A model generated the notes under the pieces. That model made no database searches and had not been told where the DNA came from. It saw nothing but the letters and a program-made list of their open reading frames with translations. Made by a program: the position numbers and the translations under genes. DNA of 64,000 nt from positions 186,001-250,000 of the forward strand of contig JAALGY010000062.1 in assembly GCA_032358165.1 (NCBI GenBank), written 5' to 3'. This DNA is from Diplosphaera chodatii (lineage: Eukaryota; Chlorophyta; Trebouxiophyceae; Prasiolales; Stichococcaceae). Position 1 is the first letter of the stretch, and every line of letters starts with the position of its first letter. Shown piece by piece: positions 61,301-64,000 of the stretch.

Positions 61301-64000
61301 GGATTCGGACAGTATTTTAGCACTACTGTGGAAAGATCTGCAATGCCCTGCTAGCAGACCATAGGAACACAGTATGATGCCTGCTGTCATTGCCTTTGGC
61401 AGGTACTACGGCGAGCGCAGGCGGTACGACGAGAGCAAGTTCACCTTCTACGCCCCCTGCGGCTCCACCGTCACCCTGTTCCTGGTGGACCGCAAGTTCG
61501 TGAACAAGCAGCCGCTGTACCTGGGTGGCAACCCGTGCAGCAAGAAGTGTGACAAGTGCGCCTGGCTGCAGGCCTGCTGTCGGCTGGTTTCCGGTGCTTA
61601 TGTGCATGTCGGCTGCCTGATAGGTTCTGCCACACGTGCCTGTGCCCCGTGTGACTGTTCATGCGACGGTGCTGAGGCAGCTGGTTGTGTGCACCGCAGG
61701 TCGAAGCCGTGCAACACGTGCGGCCCGTACACCTTCACAGTCATGTGCCCCAAGAAGTGCATGATGAAGAAGCCGCCGCCGCCGAAGGCCGTCATGCCGC
61801 CGCCAAAGGGTGCAACGCCGCCGCCCCTGACGCCACCAGACTTCCGGGGCACATCGCCGCCGCCCAAGGCTGGCACGCCGCCGCCCCTGACACCGCCCGA
61901 CTTCCGGGGCACCTCGCCGCCGCCCAGCAGCCCGCCACCGTCACCGCCACCGAAGCCTCCCCCAAGCCCGCCGCCGTCACCGCCGCCGAAGCCCCCTCCA
62001 AGCCCGCCGCCGTCACCGCCACCAAAGCCTCCTCCCAGCCCGCCGCCAAAGCCCCCTCCAAGCCCGCCGCCATCCCCACCACCCAAGCCTCCTCCATCCC
62101 CGCCGCCCAAGCCGCCCCCAAGCCCGCCACCGTCACCGCCACCCAAGCCGCCTCCTTCACCACCACCCAAGCCACCTCCCAGGTACAGCGCACCTGGATG
62201 ACCATGATTGATTGCGTCTGCACATCTGCTGCGACTCCCCTGCAGTGCGCTGCAGTGCAGCCCCACCTTCGCATGCAGCAGAAACGACCCTCCCAACACT
62301 CGTATGTACATGATGTCTGTCGTGCACCCTTGACATCTCCTGAGCGTGACCGTGTCGCATTTGCAGCCCACCGCCCTCACCTCCGCCCAAGCCGCCCCCA
62401 AGCCCGCCCCCCAAGCCACCCCCCAGGTGCAGCGTACATTCATGTTCAGCACCAGAGCCATTTTGCGTCGCAGGTGCCATCACGTCATACTTCCTTCCAT
62501 CCCTTTCGTGATACTTGCCCTGCTGAGTCATCTCGGGTGATTGCATGCAGCCCACCACCCTCGCCGCCTCTGACGCCCCCTGACCTGAGGATGACGTCGC
62601 CGCCGCCGAAGGCTGGCACGCCGCCGCCTCTGGCCGTGTCGCCGCCGCCAAAGGCTGGCACGCCGCCGCCTCTGACGCCGCCTGACTTCCGGGGCACCTC
62701 ACCACCGCCAAAGGCTGGCACACCGCCGCCGCCGAAGACCAGCCCGCCGCCGCCAGTCAAGAAGTGCTACCCCAAGAAGCAGTGCAAGTGGTACGGCAAG
62801 CACAAGAAGTGCACCTACCAGACGCCGTGAGTCCCCTACTCCCCTGCTTTTGCACTACACATGCGCTGCTGTGCTCAGTGGCAGCGTGTCATCAATTGCT
62901 GGCCTGTTTGACTCGCATGTGCTCACCACACTGCAGTCCACCATGCTTGACGCAGCTTTCGGCGGTGTGCAGGTGCCCGTACTGCTACAAGACCCTGGAC
63001 CAGTGCTTCAGCTGCAGCGCGTGCGACAAGAAGAAGCCAGGCTACGGCAAGGTGTGCTGTCAAGTTCGCAGTTCAGCGCTGTCTGACCTGCACAAGCATG
63101 TGGAGCGTTGCTGCAGTGTATGGTACACATCCAGCACTTAGTGTTCGTTATCCAGTTCGTAATGCACATGCTGCCAGCACACCATTCGAAGCGAGTTCTG
63201 CTTATGACACGGGCCGGCTGCTGCGTGCTGCAGGTGGTTCTGAAGGCGAAGAAGTGCTTCAAGAAGTCCGTGACGTTTGCCGCTGTCAGCTACGTTGACG
63301 GTTCTGGCACACCCGTCTGCGCTGACAACTCGTGCGTGACCCTGGCTCCCTGAACTGCGTTGCCATGGCGCATCACCTCATATGCTGTCCAGTGTTCCGA
63401 TGATGCTAGCGTGGGTCACACCTCAAGCAGGCATGACAGTAACACCACTCTGTGGTTCATGGTGCAGGAAGCACAGCTACGACCGGCTGGCACGCGAGGA
63501 GAGCACCTTCAAGTTCAGCGCCCCGTGCGGCTCTGTTGTCACGCTGTACCTGGTTGACGACTCGTTCTACAACCAGAACGGCCCGCTGTACCTGCGCAAG
63601 AACCCGTGCAGCAGCAAGTGCGACAAGTCGAAGCCGTGCAGCACGTGCGGCCCGTACACCTTCACAGTCAAGTGCCCGCCTGGGTGCAAGAAGGCGCCGC
63701 CGCCCGCCCTGAAGGCGCCGCCGCCCAAGTCATCGCCGCCGCCCCTGACACCGCCTGACTTCCGGGGCACCTCGCCGCCGCCCAAGGCTGGCACGCCGCC
63801 GCCGAAGGCCGGCACGCCGCCGCCTCTGACACCCCCTGACTTCCGGGGCACCTCACCGCCGCCCAGCAGCCCGCCGCCGTCGCCGCCGCCCAAGCCCCCT
63901 CCAAGCCCGCCGCCCAAGCCTCCCCCAAGCCCACCCCCCAGCCCGCCGCCGAAGCCGCCCCCCAGCCCGCCACCCAAGCCTCCTCCAAGCCCACCGCCGA
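58310..64000 (+). CDS. Hydroxyproline-rich glycoprotein with three copies of a Cys-rich module, 3' end outside window
   Basis: I do not recognise the module. Exons: 58310-58355, 58880-58946, 59135-59204, 59357-59454, 59629-59698, 59852-59959, 60209-60729, 60853-60931, 61088-61185, 61403-61555, 61700-62182, 62367-62426, 62551-62826, 62973-63051, 63234-63331 and 63468 onward, about 946 residues so far with all phases closed. A signal peptide (MAAARLALLALTLLA) starts it. Each ~135-residue module reads CPYCY, KKPGYGK, VVLxxKKCF, VTFxAVSY, PVCxDNS, FxFxAPCGSxVTL, NPCSKKCDKSKPC and TCGPYTFTVKC. SPPP/KPPP linkers with LTPPDFRGTSPPPK-like motifs separate the modules. The first module needs a GC-AG intron at 59699. 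Likely a secreted wall or matrix protein; the Cys pairs suggest disulfide-stabilised or metal-binding modules, which is inference. Confidence 0.85.
58880..59959 (+). repeat. Cys-rich module, copy A
   Basis: Carried on five exons. The N-part (CLPTKPGCVKTVC then PGYAK) is the most diverged; the 98-nt middle exon (59357-59454) reads KKCFSDKVTYTAMSYDD. The C-part is cut by two introns, one of them GC-AG. Confidence 0.8.
59699..59851 (+). other. Predicted GC-AG intron in Cys-rich module copy A
   Basis: ATCTTCCTGCAG|GCAAGA has the classical GC-donor context. It joins SSITIFLQ to DDKYYNKKGDYF in phase 0, aligning with the uninterrupted VTLYLVDDSFYNQNG of copy C. Confidence 0.8.
60237..60700 (+). 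repeat. SPPP linker after copy A
   Basis: About 155 residues of SPPPSPPPKPPP with three LTPP(D/T)(F/L)R motifs. It ends with ICKKKYNQEK, which leads into copy B. Confidence 0.8.
60853..61764 (+). repeat. Cys-rich module, copy B
   Basis: Exons of 79 nt (NCPYCYPKSKDCIGC), 98 nt (VVLTPKKCFKSKVTFSAVSY) and 153 nt, with an intron inside CDK|SKPCNTCGPYTFTVMC. Confidence 0.85.
61771..62760 (+). repeat. SPPP linker after copy B, interrupted by two introns
   Basis: Pro-rich coding spread over the 61700-62182, 62367-62426 (60 nt, entirely Pro/Ser/Lys) and 62551-62826 exons. The two introns begin alike (GTACAGCGCAC and GTGCAGCGTAC) and both end in TGCAG before CCCACC, suggesting one arose by duplication of the other with its flanking repeat. 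Confidence 0.7.
62973..63690 (+). repeat. Cys-rich module, copy C
   Basis: Exons of 79 nt (PCPYCYKTLDQCFSC), 98 nt (VVLKAKKCFKKSVTFAAVSY) and then one uninterrupted exon covering the whole C-part and the next linker. Confidence 0.85.

Noticed and set aside
61598..62461. Minus-strand Gly-rich frame of 287 codons
   Set aside because: Again the mirror of the plus-strand Pro-rich linker, and it runs across introns of the supported gene.
1..64000. CRISPR arrays, operons, ribosome binding sites, replication origins
   Set aside because: The sequence is intron-rich eukaryotic nuclear DNA. No array of equal repeats and spacers or bacterial gene layout is visible.
1..64000. tRNA and rRNA genes
   Set aside because: I found no convincing cloverleaf A/B box pair or conserved rRNA segment by eye. 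A covariance-model scan would be needed to exclude a tRNA.

Overview
This window is nuclear DNA from a green alga (Chlorophyta). The evidence is GC-rich sequence (about 60% by eye), genes cut into many short exons by introns of roughly 100-300 bp with (C)TGCAG acceptors and GTGAG/GTGCG donors, TGTAA elements of the algal poly(A) type downstream of several genes, and long hydroxyproline-rich (SPPP) glycoproteins of the volvocalean cell-wall kind. The species cannot be fixed from the sequence. I rebuilt exon structures by hand, using splice signals, codon phase and remembered family motifs. In every multi-exon model listed the phases close.

Layout, left to right. A minus-strand LPA1-like P-loop kinase homologue runs off the left edge (1-4798). 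Next come an intronless 2OG-Fe(II) dioxygenase (+, 5385-6335), a zinc AstE/aspartoacylase-family deacylase (-, 6792-8689), a nuclear-type protein with a PHD-like Cys/His cluster (+, 9630-12982), the alpha subunit of the mitochondrial processing peptidase (-, 13680-15581), a YIPF1/2-type Golgi membrane protein (+, 15948-18793) and a SnRK2-like kinase with a long N-terminal extension (-, 19752-24164). These are followed by a small basic secreted protein (+, 24749-25435), a myeloid-leukemia-factor (MLF) family protein (+, 25957-27861) and a large extracellular protein with three beta-type domains joined by SPPP linkers (+, 28834-35603). The right half holds a 25-exon Sec24 COPII coat subunit (-, 36666-45358), an SPX-domain protein (+, 45837-48931), a Nudix hydrolase (-, 49876-51262), a SAL1/HAL2-type 3'(2'),5'-bisphosphate nucleotidase (+, 52659-55821) and a hydroxyproline-rich glycoprotein with three copies of an unfamiliar Cys-rich domain, open at the right edge (+, 58310-64000).

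Most genes alternate in strand, so they form divergent pairs with short shared upstream regions and convergent pairs sharing 3' regions. Several products fit the same broad areas: secretion (YIPF, Sec24) with extracellular matrix proteins as likely cargo, and phosphate/inositol-phosphate/PAP signalling (LPA1, SPX, SAL1, possibly the Nudix enzyme). Linkage alone does not prove cooperation.

The most novel material is the matrix proteins. The 58-64 kb gene repeats a Cys-rich module whose central 98-nt exon is kept in all three copies while the flanking introns differ, and its linkers carry nine copies of an LTPPDFRGTSPPPK-like motif. The 28.8-35.6 kb gene shows duplication of 82-nt and 118-nt exons. 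Three GC-AG introns and two intronic relics of splice-site-spanning duplications are also predicted.
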